Below are positions 53,004 to 61,691 of a stretch of DNA of 64,000 nt, in pieces (the stretch's first letter is position 1; every line of letters begins with the position of its first letter). The DNA comes from an uncultured Acidobacteriota bacterium. GTDB taxonomy: Bacteria; Acidobacteriota; CAIWXX01. The notes beneath the pieces are model-generated. The model ran no database searches. It was not told the DNA's origin and was given only the letters and a program-made list of their open reading frames with translations. The stretch lies in contig CAIWXX010000082.1 of assembly GCA_903916735.1 (NCBI GenBank), positions 102,912 to 166,911 on the forward strand, given 5' to 3'. The position numbers and the translations under genes are program-made.

Positions 53004-53318
53004 TCATGATTTTGTCATAATGAAAAGTTGAACCGGGCTTTTTCCAGGATTACGTGCGCGATGCCGTGTACCCGGATCAATGACAACGGAATCGTCCTCC
53101 ATAAAGCTCTCTATTGTACACTCAAACTCGATTTCGAGCACTCCCGAAAGGACAAGCGCGATATGACCATCGGGGCACCAGCAGGGATCGGCGAAACCAG
53201 GAGCGAATTCGAGCATCGCGACATGTCGGACCGCAGCTGTTTTTTTTCTTTCACCAGGAGCAGCGGATGCCCATTCCAATCGAGGAAAGGGAATCTTCAC
53301 ATACCCCATAACAGTCAT
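53004..53318 (-). CDS. Small cupin-domain protein
   Basis: A 104-residue single-domain cupin: beta-rich with PDGHIALVLSGVLEIEF (motif 1 region, with the metal-ligand His) and DPGTRHRARNPGKSPVQLFIM (motif 2 region). Small cupins bind metals or sugars; no catalytic role can be assigned. The stop overlaps an in-frame ATG for an extended phosphofructokinase (ATGA), suggesting coupling. Possibly a ligand sensor or accessory to the kinase, but this is inference from position. Confidence 0.75.
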   Translation of the reverse strand: MTVMGYVKIPFPRLEWASAAPGERKKTAAVRHVAMLEFAPGFADPCWCPDGHIALVLSGVLEIEFECTIESFMEDDSVVIDPGTRHRARNPGKSPVQLFIMTKS

Positions 53319-53380
53319 TATACGATAAGAGCAGTATTGGCCATAACGGTTTTCAGGTCGATGCGATGAGCCTCCGGCGG

Positions 53381-54073
53381 TTATGAAAATAAGTCCGGCC
53401 TCATCGTACGAAACGAAAAATTGCCGATGCTCCCGATGATGATGTGATCAAGGAAGCGCAAGCCGGCAGCCGCGAGGGCGCGTGCGACACCCGCCGTGAG
53501 TGAACAGTCGGCATCGGAAGGGGATGGGTCGCCGGAGGGATGATTGTGCGCCAGAAGAACGCCGGATGCACGAGCCGGGATTGCGGTTTCGAGAATTTTT
53601 CTCGGGTACAAAGGAGCTTCGTCAACCGTGCCCCTCGACACGATTTCATGAGCGATCAGTCCATTTTTTGAATCGAGTAGAACGACATGGATCTCCTCCT
53701 CTCGCTTTCCCAACAGACTCTCATGCAGATACCTGACAGCACTCTCAGGTGAACCGATCGAATCACGTTTGACCAGACGACCGGGGTTGGATACTTCCGT
53801 GCGAAGGGCGTTGACGAGACGGATGAGAACAACCGCGGCGGGACCTAGGCCGGGGATGGCGAGCAGGGTGTCATCTGGCGCATTGAGGATGCTTGCAAGG
53901 CTGTTGCATTTCTTCAGTAGCATTTTTGCGATTGGCTTTACATCCTTCCTTGGAATTGCATAGGTGAGAAGCAACTCGATAAGTTCGTGATCCGCAAATG
54001 CAGCAGCTCCGGAATGTCGAAATCGTTCTCGAAGCCGCTCGCGATGACCAGATGCATCTAGAGGAGTATCCAT
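53381..54073 (-). CDS. radC: RadC-family JAB/MPN metalloprotease-fold protein
   Basis: A 230-residue RadC (DUF2466). A helix-hairpin-helix-like N-terminus (LASILNAPDDTLLAIPGLGPAAVVLIRLV) is followed by the JAMM domain with Glu in EEEIHVVLLD and the metal motif LLAHNHPSGDPSPSDAD. RadC is widespread, and its old assignment to recombinational repair is doubtful. GGAAG lies 8 bases upstream of the ATG. It stands alone between the cupin operon and a transposase remnant. Confidence 0.93.
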   Translation of the reverse strand: MDTPLDASGHRERLRERFRHSGAAAFADHELIELLLTYAIPRKDVKPIAKMLLKKCNSLASILNAPDDTLLAIPGLGPAAVVLIRLVNALRTEVSNPGRLVKRDSIGSPESAVRYLHESLLGKREEEIHVVLLDSKNGLIAHEIVSRGTVDEAPLYPRKILETAIPARASGVLLAHNHPSGDPSPSDADCSLTAGVARALAAAGLRFLDHIIIGSIGNFSFRTMRPDLFS

Positions 54074-54224
54074 TCTCTGTTACTTCCGGCTTATATTTCT
54101 CTAGAGATGATTATAACATCGATATCGAGGGACAGCATGCTCTCCTTAGCCCAAATTACGCGGTTCGAGGCATTTGTGGAGTCCAAGTAATTGATTTGGC
54201 GTAAAAATTATCAAAAGATCGGCA

Positions 54225-54590
54225 CTACATCAGAGCTATTTTCTCTTGGTTTGGTGAAATAGCCGGGGCGATGATTTTCAGAGGAGTTTGCGCGGGCAAT
54301 TTCATTTTTATTTGGGCCGGGAGTATCTGCTGATCTTTCTCGGGATGCGTGTAGCGGGAGAGAGTGAGAATACGTCAATCCGTCGTTGGAAGGTGAATGT
54401 CCACCATTATGATCCCTGCAAGCAAATCGATGACTTCGCGCGGAGAGAGTCCCGGGGCCAACTGTCTGAGACGTTGTTTCAGGGTCACGTGAAGGCAATA
54501 GGCCATGAAAGCAGTGAAGATGTGCGATTCGATCCGATCATCGTCATGATGAAAAATCGGGCGAAGTGAGAGATCACTCTTTGGTGTCCA
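54225..54590 (-). pseudogene. IS1634/IS4-like transposase C-terminal fragment
   Basis: The minus strand reads SDLSLRPIFHHDDDRIESHI, FTAFMAYCLHVTLKQRL, LAPGLSPREVIDLLAGIIM and VDIHLPTTD, then an in-frame TGA where Gly (GGA) is expected, then RILTLSRYTHPEKDQQIL to a stop at 54225. This is the C-terminal part of an IS1634-type DDE transposase (RPI.H..D.RIE.HI.V.FLAYCLH.TL). No N-terminal catalytic part remains. The fragment is cut off exactly where the dispersed repeat R1 starts. Confidence 0.8.
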
Positions 54591-54659
54591 AACGGTGAAA
54601 TGTCAACACGAAATGGCAAGATCTTCGGAACATGCAAGATCCCATCCGAACCTCTTGGT
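54583..54659 (+). repeat. Dispersed intergenic repeat, copy B of type R1
   Basis: Matches 14728-14803 with a few changes and a 44-base identical 3' part. The unit CGGTGAAATGTCAACACGAA is also similar to the R2 unit that follows immediately. Confidence 0.78.
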
Positions 54660-54733
54660 ATCTGATCGGTGAAATCTGTGCACAAAATGGCAAAAGTTGT
54701 AATCAGGCAGAATCGTGAATTCATCTCAGGAAA
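54658..54733 (+). repeat. Dispersed intergenic repeat, copy B of type R2
   Basis: Matches the complement of 28840-28916 almost exactly, including the palindrome TGTGCACA. Directly abuts R1 copy B, making a composite that links the other two sites. Confidence 0.78.
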
Positions 54734-54912
54734 CCAGGAAGAAAGGAATGCAGGAACCGACGCCGCAGGCGGACGCCGGAACGTTCCTGGCTTCCTTGTG
54801 CGTACGGGAGCGCTGGTGATCGAAGTCTCCCCTGTTTGTTTGGTTGCGTCTATGCCGCGTTAGGGCACCTTGGCCCACAGCGCCGCGCTCAATTGAGGTG
54901 CCGCGATCGCCG

Positions 54913-54942
54913 TTGACAGCGTTTCCCTGTCTACACTAGAAT
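54913..54942 (+). promoter_or_regulatory. Promoter of tRNA-Gln
   Basis: TTGACA (54913-54918) and TAGAAT (54937-54942) with an 18-base spacer; the tRNA begins 12 bases after the -10 hexamer. Confidence 0.6.
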
Positions 54943-54953
54943 GCCTCCCGCGT

Positions 54954-55027
54954 TGGGAGGTCGTCCAACGGTAGGACACATGGCTCTGGACCATGGTATC
55001 GGGGTTCGAATCCCTGCCTCCCAGCCA
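54954..55027 (+). tRNA. tRNA-Gln (anticodon CTG)
   Basis: Acceptor TGGGAGG/CCTCCCA, D arm GTCC...GGAC, anticodon loop CTCTGGA in CATGG/CCATG stem, T arm CGGGGTTCGAATCCCTG, discriminator G and encoded CCA. Confidence 0.96.
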
Positions 55028-55189
55028 CCTTCAACTTCTCATTCCTCAATTAATACTTTCCAGCGTTGGAAATTTCGTGTGATGAGTTCCCAGTTCTCGG
55101 GAAAGGCGCATTGAACCTGCAACGATCACCCCACAACTGCTCTTTCTTGACACTTTCGCATCCGGCGTGCTACCTTCCACAAACCCAGT

Positions 55190-55264
55190 GGCGCTATCGT
55201 CTAGGGGTTAGGACGGGTGGTTCTCAGCCATCAAACCGGGGTTCGAATCCCCGTAGCGCTACCA
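55190..55264 (+). tRNA. tRNA-Glu (anticodon CTC)
   Basis: Acceptor GGCGCTA/TAGCGCT (one G-T pair), D arm GTCT...GGAC, anticodon loop TTCTCAG between GGTGG and CCATC, T arm CGGGGTTCGAATCCCCG, discriminator A and encoded CCA. Confidence 0.95.
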
Positions 55265-55589
55265 TCGATTTCCAAAGCCTCTCAGTTTGATCGAATCCTT
55301 TTTGAAGAAAGGCCCCTCGCATGACGGAGCGGGTTGGTTCCTCTTCGAGGAACGGCGAAAAAGTGCTCGTCATGCTGCCCCGATCCAACGATGCATAGCT
55401 TGACAGACCCGATGATCGAACGAGTTGATCCGATCGCTCGGCGAGGTAATATCGGCCCATCGGAAACGCCCGACAGGATGAAGCACAACCGCGGCGTTAC
55501 GGTTATGATTATGGTGACGCGATCGTCGTGGGATGGGAGCTGCCGGGAATCGATTCCGGCAAACCACTCTCGAAGGGAAGGAGATCCCC
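55265..55589. other. Region between tRNA-Glu and the M16 protease gene
   Basis: No gene or recognisable element seen in these 325 bases apart from the GGAG ribosome site of the protease gene at its end. Confidence 0.6.
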
Positions 55590-58271
55590 ATGGCTATGCC
55601 GAAAATTGAATTCGAGAAGTTCACGCTTCCAAATGGTTTGCAACTCATTCTGCACATCGACCAAAAATTGCCCGTTGTGCATGTGAATCAGTGGTTCCAT
55701 GTCGGCTCGAAGAATGAAAGGTCCGGGCGGACGGGCTTCGCGCACCTCTTTGAACATTTGATGTTCCAGGGTTCGAAAAATACAACCGGTGATTATTTCG
55801 CATGCGTTGAGAAGGCCGGTGCGAATCTGCGTGAAAAAGGCGTTAATGGCACGACGGATTTTGATCGAACGAATTACTTCGCGACCGTGCCTTCGGGGAA
55901 TCTCGAATATATCCTCTGGATCGAATCCGATCGCCTGGCAACACTGGATGAAGCACTGACCCAGGAAAAATTCGATCTTCAACGAGATGTCGTCAAAAAT
56001 GAACGCCGCCAGAGATACGAAAATGAGCCCTATGGCCGCGCGTTTATGCTGATCACAGAACATCTGCATCCGGCAGGTCATCCATACTCCTGGGATGTCA
56101 TCGGAAGCCACGAGGACCTGACGGCAGCGACACTCGACGACGCTCGCCTCTTTTTTCATCAGTTTTATTCACCGAACAATCTGTCGCTCGTCATCGCCGG
56201 GGATTTTCATCCTGACGAAGCGAAGCGCCTGGTGATCAAGTATTTCGGTTCGATCCCATCCGGCCCCGCGCTGGATCGGCCTCGACGGTGGCTCCCGTCT
56301 CTTGCAGGTGAAAAATCCATCGATGTCAGGGATCGGGTGTCGCTTGATCGCATCTACATCGCATGGCCGGCTCCGGCCTTCTTCGATGCCGATGAACCTG
56401 AGCTCAACCATGCGGCTGCCATTCTCTCTGACGGTCTCGCCGCGCGCCTCCCGAAGATGCTCCTCTACGATCGACAGATCTGCTCCGATGTCTACGCAGC
56501 CAATATCTCGAATGAGCTCTCCGGTCTCTTCTTGATCATGGCGACGGCGCGCCCCGGCGTCTCGCTCGATGAAATCGATGACGCAATCATGAAAGAAATC
56601 GGCGAACTCGCCAAAAATGGACCGACTCCGGCTGAATTGAGCCGTGCGCAGATCAAACGGGAATATGCTTTCATCGCCGGTCTTGAACGCATCGGCGGCT
56701 TCGGAGGAAAAGCGGATCTGCTGAATCTGTATAATGTCTATCTCGGCAGTCCGGATTGTTTCGATAGAGATGTCCTGCGGCACCGGCAGGTGGGACTGGA
56801 CCGATTACGATCGACTTTTGCACGGTGGCTTGATAGTAGAAACCGCCTGGTCGTACGGTTTCGCCCCGAAATCTCGGGGCGTGTTTCATGCCCGGATGTT
56901 GATCATTCGGTCTCCCCACCGCTCGGGACGGATCGACCTTTCCATGTGCCGGAGGTCCAGACCATGGACCTCGAAAACGGTTTGCGAATTTTTGTGGTCG
57001 AGCGACATGAGTTGCCGAAAGTATCCGTGACACTCGTCACCAGAGCCGGGAGCACATGTGATTCCGCCGGGAAAGAAGGGGCTGCCTATTTGACTCTGCA
57101 GACGGTTGACAAAGGAACCTCGACACGGTCGGCACTCGAAATTGAACAGTCTCTCGGTGATCTCGGCACCGCCATCGAACGATCGATCGGGCGTGAGTAC
57201 CTCATGATCTCCTTCGATGTGCTGACGGAAAATCTTCTCCCGGCTCTCGGCATTTTTTCCGAGGCCGTTCTCAATCCGATCTTTCCCGAATCGGAGTGCG
57301 AACGCGAAAAAAAGCTTCTCTCGGACGACCTGGCTCAAGAAGAAACGGTGCCTTCAGCTCTGGCCGCGCGGATCCGTTCCATGCTCACCTTCGGCCACAT
57401 TCATCCATATGGACGTCCGTATCGTGGTTTTCCATCCACCATCGCCGGCCTTGCTCAAACCGACCTCGCCTCGATTCATCGGAGTCGCTGGCAGCCGGGC
57501 GGGTCGGCTCTCATTTTTGCCGGCGATATCACACTTGCAGATGCCTCCAACCACGCTCGCATGGCCTTCGGCAAATGGGCTCGCGGAAAACTGCCCGGTC
57601 TGATGCTTCCTCAACCTCGTCCCTCCTTTCCAGGGAGGATTTGCATTGTCGATCGACAAGATGCTGCGCAAACTTACATCACGCTGGCCATTCCGGGCCC
57701 GAAGCGGACCACCAGCGATTATTACGCTTTCAGGCTGGCAGATGCGATCTGGGGGGGCGGCGGATTCAGGACACGACTCAATCTCAATCTGAGAGAGAAG
57801 AAAGGCTACTCGTATGGCGTCTCCTCTTCGATGGCACTCTACCGAAATGCGGGCATGTGGTCTGCGCAAGGCTCTGTTCAAACAGACAAGACGGCCGAAG
57901 CGGTTGTTGAGTTTTTCCGAGAGTTGAAGGGGATGGCTGGGGAAATGCCGATCACCATCGATGAGCTCAATGAAGCCAAAACCGTCCGCATCCGCGGCTA
58001 CGCTCAGCAATTTGAAACGCTCAGCCGCATCGGCGGACAGATCGCAGAATTGTGGGCTGCTGGTATCCCGATAACCGAGATGTTGCGGGTGACTGATGAA
58101 ATCTCAAAAACGACCCGAGCTGATGTGGACGCCGCCGCCCGTCGCTATTCGACCCCGAAACAATCGACGATCCTCCTCATTGGGGACCGCTCAAAGATAG
58201 AACCCCAGGTGAGGGCACTCAATCTGGGCGAAGTGGTGATTCTGGATGCTCGAGGATCGATAGCTCAGTGA
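55590..58271 (+). CDS. M16-family zinc peptidase (pitrilysin-like, fused two-half form)
   Basis: An 893-residue M16 peptidase containing both halves of the clamshell. The active N-terminal half has the inverted zinc motif HLFEH (His52, Glu55, His56) and a downstream NERRQRYENEPYG segment with the third ligand. The C-terminal half starts near residue 445 and is inactive-type, keeping the Arg/Tyr substrate region (LREKKGYSYGVSSSMALYR). Each half has two repeated sub-domains of ~220 residues. The ATG at 55590 has GGAG 6 bases upstream; the upstream-open frame has none. No signal peptide is seen, so it may be cytoplasmic, or exported from another start. It probably degrades peptides, and is a single gene between tRNA-Glu and a transposon remnant. 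Confidence 0.93.
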   Translation: MAMPKIEFEKFTLPNGLQLILHIDQKLPVVHVNQWFHVGSKNERSGRTGFAHLFEHLMFQGSKNTTGDYFACVEKAGANLREKGVNGTTDFDRTNYFATVPSGNLEYILWIESDRLATLDEALTQEKFDLQRDVVKNERRQRYENEPYGRAFMLITEHLHPAGHPYSWDVIGSHEDLTAATLDDARLFFHQFYSPNNLSLVIAGDFHPDEAKRLVIKYFGSIPSGPALDRPRRWLPSLAGEKSIDVRDRVSLDRIYIAWPAPAFFDADEPELNHAAAILSDGLAARLPKMLLYDRQICSDVYAANISNELSGLFLIMATARPGVSLDEIDDAIMKEIGELAKNGPTPAELSRAQIKREYAFIAGLERIGGFGGKADLLNLYNVYLGSPDCFDRDVLRHRQVGLDRLRSTFARWLDSRNRLVVRFRPEISGRVSCPDVDHSVSPPLGTDRPFHVPEVQTMDLENGLRIFVVERHELPKVSVTLVTRAGSTCDSAGKEGAAYLTLQTVDKGTSTRSALEIEQSLGDLGTAIERSIGREYLMISFDVLTENLLPALGIFSEAVLNPIFPESECEREKKLLSDDLAQEETVPSALAARIRSMLTFGHIHPYGRPYRGFPSTIAGLAQTDLASIHRSRWQPGGSALIFAGDITLADASNHARMAFGKWARGKLPGLMLPQPRPSFPGRICIVDRQDAAQTYITLAIPGPKRTTSDYYAFRLADAIWGGGGFRTRLNLNLREKKGYSYGVSSSMALYRNAGMWSAQGSVQTDKTAEAVVEFFRELKGMAGEMPITIDELNEAKTVRIRGYAQQFETLSRIGGQIAELWAAGIPITEMLRVTDEISKTTRADVDAAARRYSTPKQSTILLIGDRSKIEPQVRALNLGEVVILDARGSIAQ

Positions 58272-58466
58272 CCTTTTTTGCGGCCTTTGTGGAGAGAGAC
58301 AAGACCCTGATTTCAAGCTCCTGGCATGTGATTTGACGGGTGGTGCCTGTGGGGGCCTGTCAACTACCGTTGACGATCGCCGCTGAGGCGTCGCGCTGGA
58401 TTTTGAAGGGGGGGATGCGCACGAGGGGGGCGGGGCTGGCCCCGAAATTGCGTCTACTCTCGAATC

Positions 58467-59739
58467 GTGGCCACTTCACGCTCGGAAACCCGCAAGCCCT
58501 CGGCGTACAAACCGCGTCATCCCGAGAATCGACAAGGTCGTCGGAAAGTTTTTTCAATGTGGCGTTTTCCTGGGAGGCTTCGCCCGCCTAAGAAGCCCGG
58601 AGTGCGGGGCGGAGAAATTGCTCGCGCTGAGTTGCAAGGGAAGAGGTTTTTGTCCCAGCTGCAGCACCAAGCACGCGCTTCTCTGGGGCGAGTTTGTACA
58701 GGAGAGGGTGCTTCGTCCGGTGCCCCACCGGCATGTCATCTTTATGCTGCCGAAGATGCTTCGCCCGATCTTCCGGTTTCACAGGGAGCTGCTGCCGGAG
58801 CTGTGCCTCTGTGCATGGGAAGCCACACGCGACTTCTTCAAGGCCTCGCTCTCGAAGGACGCTTTGCCAGGCGCCATTCTCACGATCAATATAGCTGGTG
58901 AGTTCCTCCAATGGCAGCCGCATGTCCACGGGCTCACGACCTGTGGAGGATTTCTCCCAGACGGCGGATTTGAGCACGCTCCGGCGATCGATGCCAAGAC
59001 GGTGCGGGAGCTGTTCGAGGCCAAGGTTTTCTCGATGCTCCTCGACAAGGGCCTCATTGGCCACGAGCTCTTGGAGAAACTGAGGTCATGGAAACATACG
59101 GGATTCGATTTTTGGATCGGGCCCGAGCTCACCAATGCGAAGGAGATCGTTCAGATCGGCATGTACACAGCGCGATCGTCCGCGGCCGCGGGCAGGTTGG
59201 TCATCGACGACGAGCTGGGACTGAAATACTTCGGCAAGGGCACACGGCCCGACGTGGACATCGGGAGCCTGTTCGAGCCGCCTTCAGAGAAGATGGACCC
59301 GCTCGAGTGGATCGCGCGGCTGACGTCGCATATCCCGGAGCGGGGCTGTCAGACGACGCACTACTATGCGGCGTATAGCAACGCGCACCGGGGCAAACAG
59401 GCAAAGGCGGGTAGCTCTCCGGGAAGTGAGCAGACCCCCACCGCTTGCGCAGCGGAGTCGGAAGATGAGTGGATCCGCGCTCGCAGGCGCTCGTGGGCTC
59501 GGCTTCTGCAAATGGTTTATGAATGCGATCCCCTCCTATGCGAGTGCGGCGGTAAGCTGAAAATCATTTCGGTGATCGAAACGCGCCATCAGAGTGACGT
59601 GGTCGGGAAGATACTCAAGCACATCAAGTATCAGTTCGAGGTTCTCGCGATCCCCGGCCGCGCGCCCCCGCCATCGCAGCCTTGCCTCGGCTTCGACTGG
59701 GACGACAGTCCGGCCGCCGGCGCCTGCAGCGCCCAGTAG
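58467..59739 (+). pseudogene. IS91-family (HUH) transposase remnant
   Basis: From 58618 the frame encodes most of an IS91/IS801-type transposase: zinc region LSCKGRGFCPSC, VPHRHVIFMLPKMLRP, the HUH motif in QWQPHVHGLTTCGG, and a Tyr in IVQIGMYTARS, ending with a second zinc-like segment (CDPLLCECGGKLKIISVI). Reading upstream in the same frame gives RIDKVVGKFFQCGVFLGGFA and RSPECGAEKLLAL, the family N-terminus, with Cys to Ser in the first zinc site. The true beginning (AYKPRHPE) lies in another frame at 58467-58535 and joins RIDKVV directly, so about 40-50 residues are deleted with a frameshift. The element is therefore inactive. A 48-bp palindrome lies about 115 bases downstream, near where the IS91 origin end is expected. 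Confidence 0.78.
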
Positions 59740-60049
59740 CGATTCAGTCGCCCCGCCTGTTCTTCCACGCCACGGGTCTCGCCAAAATTGACAGACCGCC
59801 TCCCCAGTGCTAGGTTTTATCCATGGATTGCTCGTTCGCCCCCGGCCAAAAACGCTCCAGGCCGCCATCGGGTATCTGCGCAGATACCCGATGGCGGCCT
59901 GGATTCCTTCCAGCGGTGGCTTCTTACTACGTTGGTAGTATTCCTCCGGCTGAGGCAAAAAAGCAATGTCCTATATCTTTCGCCCGCCTGGTTCATCGAA
60001 CTGTTGCCGGGAAGTTTACTTTTTCGCCCACACATCAAGGAGGAGTTTC
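59740..60049. other. Gene-free region with a 48-bp palindrome
   Basis: No supported gene. It contains the palindrome at 59856-59903 and, at its 3' end, the AAGGAGGAG ribosome site of the SUMF1/IPT gene. Confidence 0.6.
59856..59903. repeat. 48-bp perfect palindrome
   Basis: Two 24-base arms (left arm begins TCCAGGCCGCCATCGGG) are exact reverse complements with no spacer, centred between 59879 and 59880 (CTGC|GCAG). It can extrude as a cruciform. It lies 117 bases beyond the IS91-type transposase stop. Confidence 0.9.
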
Positions 60050-61333
60050 ATGAAACCAAGACGCACGTTTCTTCTCGTATTCATTGCCTGGGCAGTGGCA
60101 TCTGCCGCGTGGCTCGGCGCTGCGGAGCAGCAAGCGGACAAGGCAGCCACTTGCAGTGCCACGGTTCCAACGGCCGCGCAAACCGGCGCCGGCGTGCAAT
60201 TCCAAGCAGCCGGGCCCGCTGCAGGCAGCTTGTGGACGTCCGATTCGATCGTCGGCAATCTGCGCTTCGTGCCGACGACTGGCGCAGGTGGGTTCACGCA
60301 GGGCGAGCCGGCGGCGGAGCCTTGTCAGGATGGCAGCGGGCAGTTCACTCACATTCTCACACGCAATGTCGCGGTGATGGAGACTGAGGTGACGCAAGGG
60401 ATGTGGTCGGCGCTGCGCGCAGTGCAGCCGACACTGCCCTCGGTTACATTCAATTTTTCCGGTGCGACACTCCCCGCGGAATCGCTCACATGGTACGAGG
60501 CGGTTCTCTTCGCGAATTTGCTTTCCGTACAGCAGGGGCTGACGCGCTGCTACTATACCGATAGCGGAAAAACAACACCGATCGATGCCACAAACTATAC
60601 TGCCGGCAACTATTATTGCGACTTCGCGGCGAACGGGTATCGCCTGCCGGCCGACGGCGAATGGGAGTACTTCACGCGGGCAGGGACGACGGGGGCATTC
60701 TCTGTAACCGAGTCCAACTACGCTGCTGGGAACTGCAACAGCTGCACAGCAGGCCTCATGCCCGCCCTGGAGAGCGTCGCATGGTTCTGCGCCAACTCGA
60801 GCAGCACCACACATGCGGTGGGAACGAAAACGGCCAATCCCTGGAATCTCAAGGATGTGCACGGGAACGTGTGGGAATGGTGCTGGGATTGGTATGCGAG
60901 CTACCCGGCGGGACAGGCGACGGACTACACGGGTCTCTCTGTTGGCTCGCTCCGCGTGATCCGCGGCGGCACGTGGGCCTACTACCCCATGTACTGCCGG
61001 TCGGCGTCTCGTCTCGGCAGCGGCCCCGGCCTCATCTATAACGACGTCGGGTTCCGCCTTCTGATCACGGTCACGGCTGACGGCCCGATCATCACCTCCG
61101 TCAAGGCCAAGACCGGCAAGCCCGGCTCGCTGGCGACGATCAAGGGGACGAACTTCGGGACCGACTCGAAGAAAGTCACGGTCTACGTCGGCACAAAGAA
61201 GGCGAAGATCACCGGCAAGATGAAATCGACGCAGATCAAGTTCACGATCCCGAGGGTGAAGAAGGGAACCTACGACCTCTATGTGGTCGTGAACGGCAAA
61301 TCGAGCAACAAGGTGTCGTTCCAGGTGAAGTGA
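60050..61333 (+). CDS. Exported SUMF1/FGE-type domain protein with C-terminal IPT/TIG-like domain
   Basis: A 427-residue exported protein. The ATG at 60050 has AAGGAGGAG 5 bases upstream. A signal peptide (residues ~1-25, PRRTFLLVFIAWAVASAAWLGA) is followed by a formylglycine-generating-enzyme-like domain (~75-345): VAVMETEVTQGMW, YRLPADGEWEYFTRAG, DVHGNVWEWCWDWY, RVIRGGTWAYY, and NDVGFRLLI. Copper-binding Cys residues of true FGE are not clearly present, so it is more likely a ligand-binding relative than a sulfatase activator. The last ~80 residues (SVKAKTGKPGSLATIKG to KVSFQVK) are an IPT/TIG-like sandwich. A DNA copy of that IPT domain lies at 62884-63134. High Thr/Ala content and position suggest an accessory, surface-exposed protein. 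Confidence 0.83.
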   Translation: MKPRRTFLLVFIAWAVASAAWLGAAEQQADKAATCSATVPTAAQTGAGVQFQAAGPAAGSLWTSDSIVGNLRFVPTTGAGGFTQGEPAAEPCQDGSGQFTHILTRNVAVMETEVTQGMWSALRAVQPTLPSVTFNFSGATLPAESLTWYEAVLFANLLSVQQGLTRCYYTDSGKTTPIDATNYTAGNYYCDFAANGYRLPADGEWEYFTRAGTTGAFSVTESNYAAGNCNSCTAGLMPALESVAWFCANSSSTTHAVGTKTANPWNLKDVHGNVWEWCWDWYASYPAGQATDYTGLSVGSLRVIRGGTWAYYPMYCRSASRLGSGPGLIYNDVGFRLLITVTADGPIITSVKAKTGKPGSLATIKGTNFGTDSKKVTVYVGTKKAKITGKMKSTQIKFTIPRVKKGTYDLYVVVNGKSSNKVSFQVK

Positions 61334-61378
61334 GCATTCCGCACAAGCCTAGGCGTGCGGTGACTGGGTCATTCTGTA

Positions 61379-61660
61379 TTGCGGCGGGAGGGCGCCTCTC
61401 CGTGCGGCGCCTGCCTCTCCGCTCACCGGCCCGGGTTTCTTTTCGGGCTACGTCAGACCGGGAAGTCGACGTATGTCGAACGTGAATTGCACGGGGAGAC
61501 CGCCTTGATGTTCGACCTGCTTGACCGCGGCCTCCTGCTGCGCGTCCTGGCCGATCCCACCCTCATCCGGCAGGAAATCGAGATCCGGCGGCTGCACAAC
61601 TGCGTGGGTTGCATCGATGAAGCGCAGCTTCTGATCGAAAAGCGCCGGATCCGCTCTTGA
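61379..61660 (+). pseudogene. AAA ATPase (DUF4143/AAA_14-type) N-terminal remnant
   Basis: After a short lead, the frame reads HRPGFLFGLRQTGKSTYVER (Walker A GLRQTGKST), MFDLLDRGLLLRVLADPTLIRQEIE and VGCIDEAQLL (Walker B-like IDEAQ), then stops at 61660. Intact members have ~380 residues with a C-terminal DUF4143 domain; here only ~90 remain. It sits between the SUMF1/IPT gene and the toxin-antitoxin pair. The stop lies inside that pair's -35 box. Confidence 0.7.
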
Positions 61661-61685
61661 CAATCCACTCCTGCGACGGTATATT
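61657..61685 (+). promoter_or_regulatory. Strong promoter of the toxin-antitoxin pair, likely leaderless mRNA
   Basis: TTGACA (61657-61662), 17-base spacer, TATATT (61680-61685). The expected start of transcription, 6-7 bases downstream, coincides with the antitoxin ATG at 61692, so the transcript probably has no leader. Confidence 0.7.
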
Positions 61686-61691
61686 GGTGGT

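Larger units (their letters stand above)
54074..54953. other. Mobile-element remnant and repeat region
   Basis: The 880 bases between radC and tRNA-Gln contain no intact gene. They hold a transposase fragment, two dispersed repeat units back to back (54583-54659 and 54658-54733) and purine-rich inverted arms (GGAATGCAGGAAC near 54745 and the inverted copy near 54781-54801). Confidence 0.7.

Noticed and set aside
54669..54863. A 64-residue frame near the repeat cluster
   Set aside because: It lies across R2 and the purine-rich arms and has no ribosome site or homology that I recognise.
59536..59958. A 140-residue minus-strand frame downstream of the IS91 remnant
   Set aside because: It runs antisense through the transposase and across the palindrome; composition is not protein-like.
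61339..61360. Hairpin after the SUMF1/IPT gene (CCGCAC/GTGCGG) as a terminator
   Set aside because: The stem is short and no T run follows.
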